A stretch of DNA of 64,000 nucleotides from Hirundichthys speculiger (Eukaryota > Chordata > Actinopteri > Beloniformes > Exocoetidae), in assembly GCA_018398805.1 (NCBI GenBank), contig JAGFBZ010000688.1:248001-312000 (forward strand), given 5' to 3'. Both the position numbers and the translations under genes were made by a program. Under the pieces are notes generated by a model, which saw nothing but the letters and a program-made list of their open reading frames with translations, made no database searches and was not told the origin of the DNA. Positions 62,912 through 64,000 of the stretch are shown here, piece by piece. Numbering within the stretch: position 1 is the first letter of the stretch; every line of letters begins with the position of its first letter.

Positions 62912-64000
62912 TAGGGATGCACGATAACTGTTTATTAAAACCGATAACCAATAACTTTCAGCTCCTAAAGGCCGATACCAATAACACACACATATACCTA
63001 AGATCCATTACATCAATACTATGAACAAAATCAAAAACAGTTTGGACCCTTTAAATGAACAGATATTTATTTTTTCCAATGAAAAACTATTGTCAAGCCT
63101 CTCAAATATTTTCATAAAGCTATCAAACAAACCTATTTGATATCTCACATTAACTTAAATAAGGTTCATTACTGACTGATATAAAAAATAAAGGCTCTTG
63201 AACTGATGGAAATACATGCATCAGAATTACTAACTGAAAAAGATTAATATTTAAAGGATTTTGGCTTGTGGTTCCATTTAAATTAATACCTTTAATTAAA
63301 GTAAATGAGGTTCAGTGATTTTTTGTTTTTTTTTATCTCATGGAAGCTTTAGATGAGAGAGATGAGGGAGAGGAGAAACAGCTGCTGGCTTGCACACGTT
63401 AGCATTAGCTCACGTTAGCGTGATTTCAAAACTCCATGGAAGTGATTGTTATGTTGTAGGTGGCTGATCAGGTTTTATGTATTAAAGCTTGTGCTTCCCT
63501 CCTCGTAGAATTCACTCGGAGGATTCGTCACAAATAACCACTAAACTATCTTCTTCTGAAACTTTATAATTTCATAATTTCCTGTTATCGGCTCGATAGT
63601 TATCGGCCCGATAATAAAGCATAATAATAATTTTTTGTTATTATGGAGTGAACTTTTTCAGTTTATTCACACAAACAAGTCTAACTTGTGTCAGTACATT
63701 ATGACCTGCGCATTATTTTTATTGTCATTTAGGAATGAACTTTTTCAGTTAGTAATTCTGATGCATGTATTTCCATCAGTTCAAGGAGCCTTAATTTTTT
63801 TTTTAGATCAGTCAGTAATGAACCTTATTTAAGTTGATGTGAGATATCAAATAGGTTTGTTTGATAGGTTTACGAAAATGTTTGAGAGGCTTCCAATAGT
63901 TTTTCATTGGAAAAAATAAATATCTGTTCATTTAAAGAGTCAAAACTATTTTTGATTTTGTTCATAGTATTGATGTAATGATCTTAGGTATATGTGTGTG
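62912..64000. mobile_element. GTGCACGATAA-family hAT copies in palindromic arrangement, cut by window edge
   Basis: The left end TAGGGATGCACGATAACTG is followed by about 290 bp (to about 63210). The inverse complement of this reappears from about 63740 to the window end. Between them are further family words, including a second inner terminus (GGCTCGATAGTTATCGG at about 63590). This suggests two copies in opposite orientation, the second incomplete in the window. Confidence 0.65.

Overview
The window looks like nuclear DNA of a ray-finned (teleost) fish. Genes are split by GT/AG introns, several of them under 100 bp. Teleost-type hAT, pogo/Tigger, Harbinger, L1, L2 and RTE elements and MITEs are dense, and there are long minisatellites, interstitial telomere-like arrays and poly-G tracts. 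I cannot name the species. I see no prokaryotic features, CRISPR arrays or rRNA genes.

Three host genes can be supported. (1) At 3.4-4.4 kb (+) is a small CC chemokine gene of the CCL19/21/25-like type. Its exon lengths do not add up to an open frame: there is a +1 shift between the signal-peptide exon and the CC-motif exon. (2) At 21.3-27.96 kb (+) is an intact four-exon CCL19-like chemokine gene coding for 109 aa. Its first intron holds two complete hAT insertions, and its third intron holds a 1.37 kb minisatellite of a palindrome-rich 20-21 bp unit. (3) At 44.3-56.0 kb (-) lie the 3' eleven coding exons (906 codons plus stop, all phases consistent) of rusc2 (iporin), with its RUN and C-terminal SH3 domains. 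Its long N-terminal part is not visible and should lie beyond 56 kb, probably outside the window. CCL19, CCL21 and RUSC2 are also linked on human 9p13.3, so the window appears to keep an old vertebrate linkage group.

A fourth locus, 40.57-42.38 kb (+), codes for a tyrosine-recombinase-like C-terminal domain. An acidic tail of about thirteen 14-residue tandem repeats follows. Three frame breaks make it a likely pseudogene or transposon-derived relic.

Layout: 1-2030, a 21-bp minisatellite packed with CAGCTG E-boxes; 3.4-4.4 kb, chemokine 1; 4.6-15.1 kb, a transposon field (TA-flanked MITE, pogo/Tigger element, nested hAT elements, 5'-truncated L1, RTE relic split by an insertion); 16.6-17.7 kb, a (CCCCTAA)n array; 17.8-20.9 kb, a hAT with a BED-finger relic and an L2 relic; 21.3-28 kb, chemokine 2; 28-40 kb, a gene-poor stretch with a possible solo LTR, a Harbinger-type element carrying a Myb/SANT ORF, a pogo relic, a hAT inside a LINE tail, a purine-rich minisatellite and a Charlie-like hAT; 40.5-42.4 kb, the recombinase-like relic; 43.4-43.7 kb, telomere-like repeats; 44.3-56 kb, rusc2 with several intronic hATs; 56-64 kb, intronic or intergenic DNA with MITEs, a fold-back element and copies of one hAT family forming a large palindrome at the window edge.

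No new multi-gene system is evident. The observations most worth following up are the chemokine frame break, the hAT insertion 13 bp inside a rusc2 splice donor, the palindromic intronic minisatellite with an internal long-range duplication, and the recombinase-like gene with a coding minisatellite.
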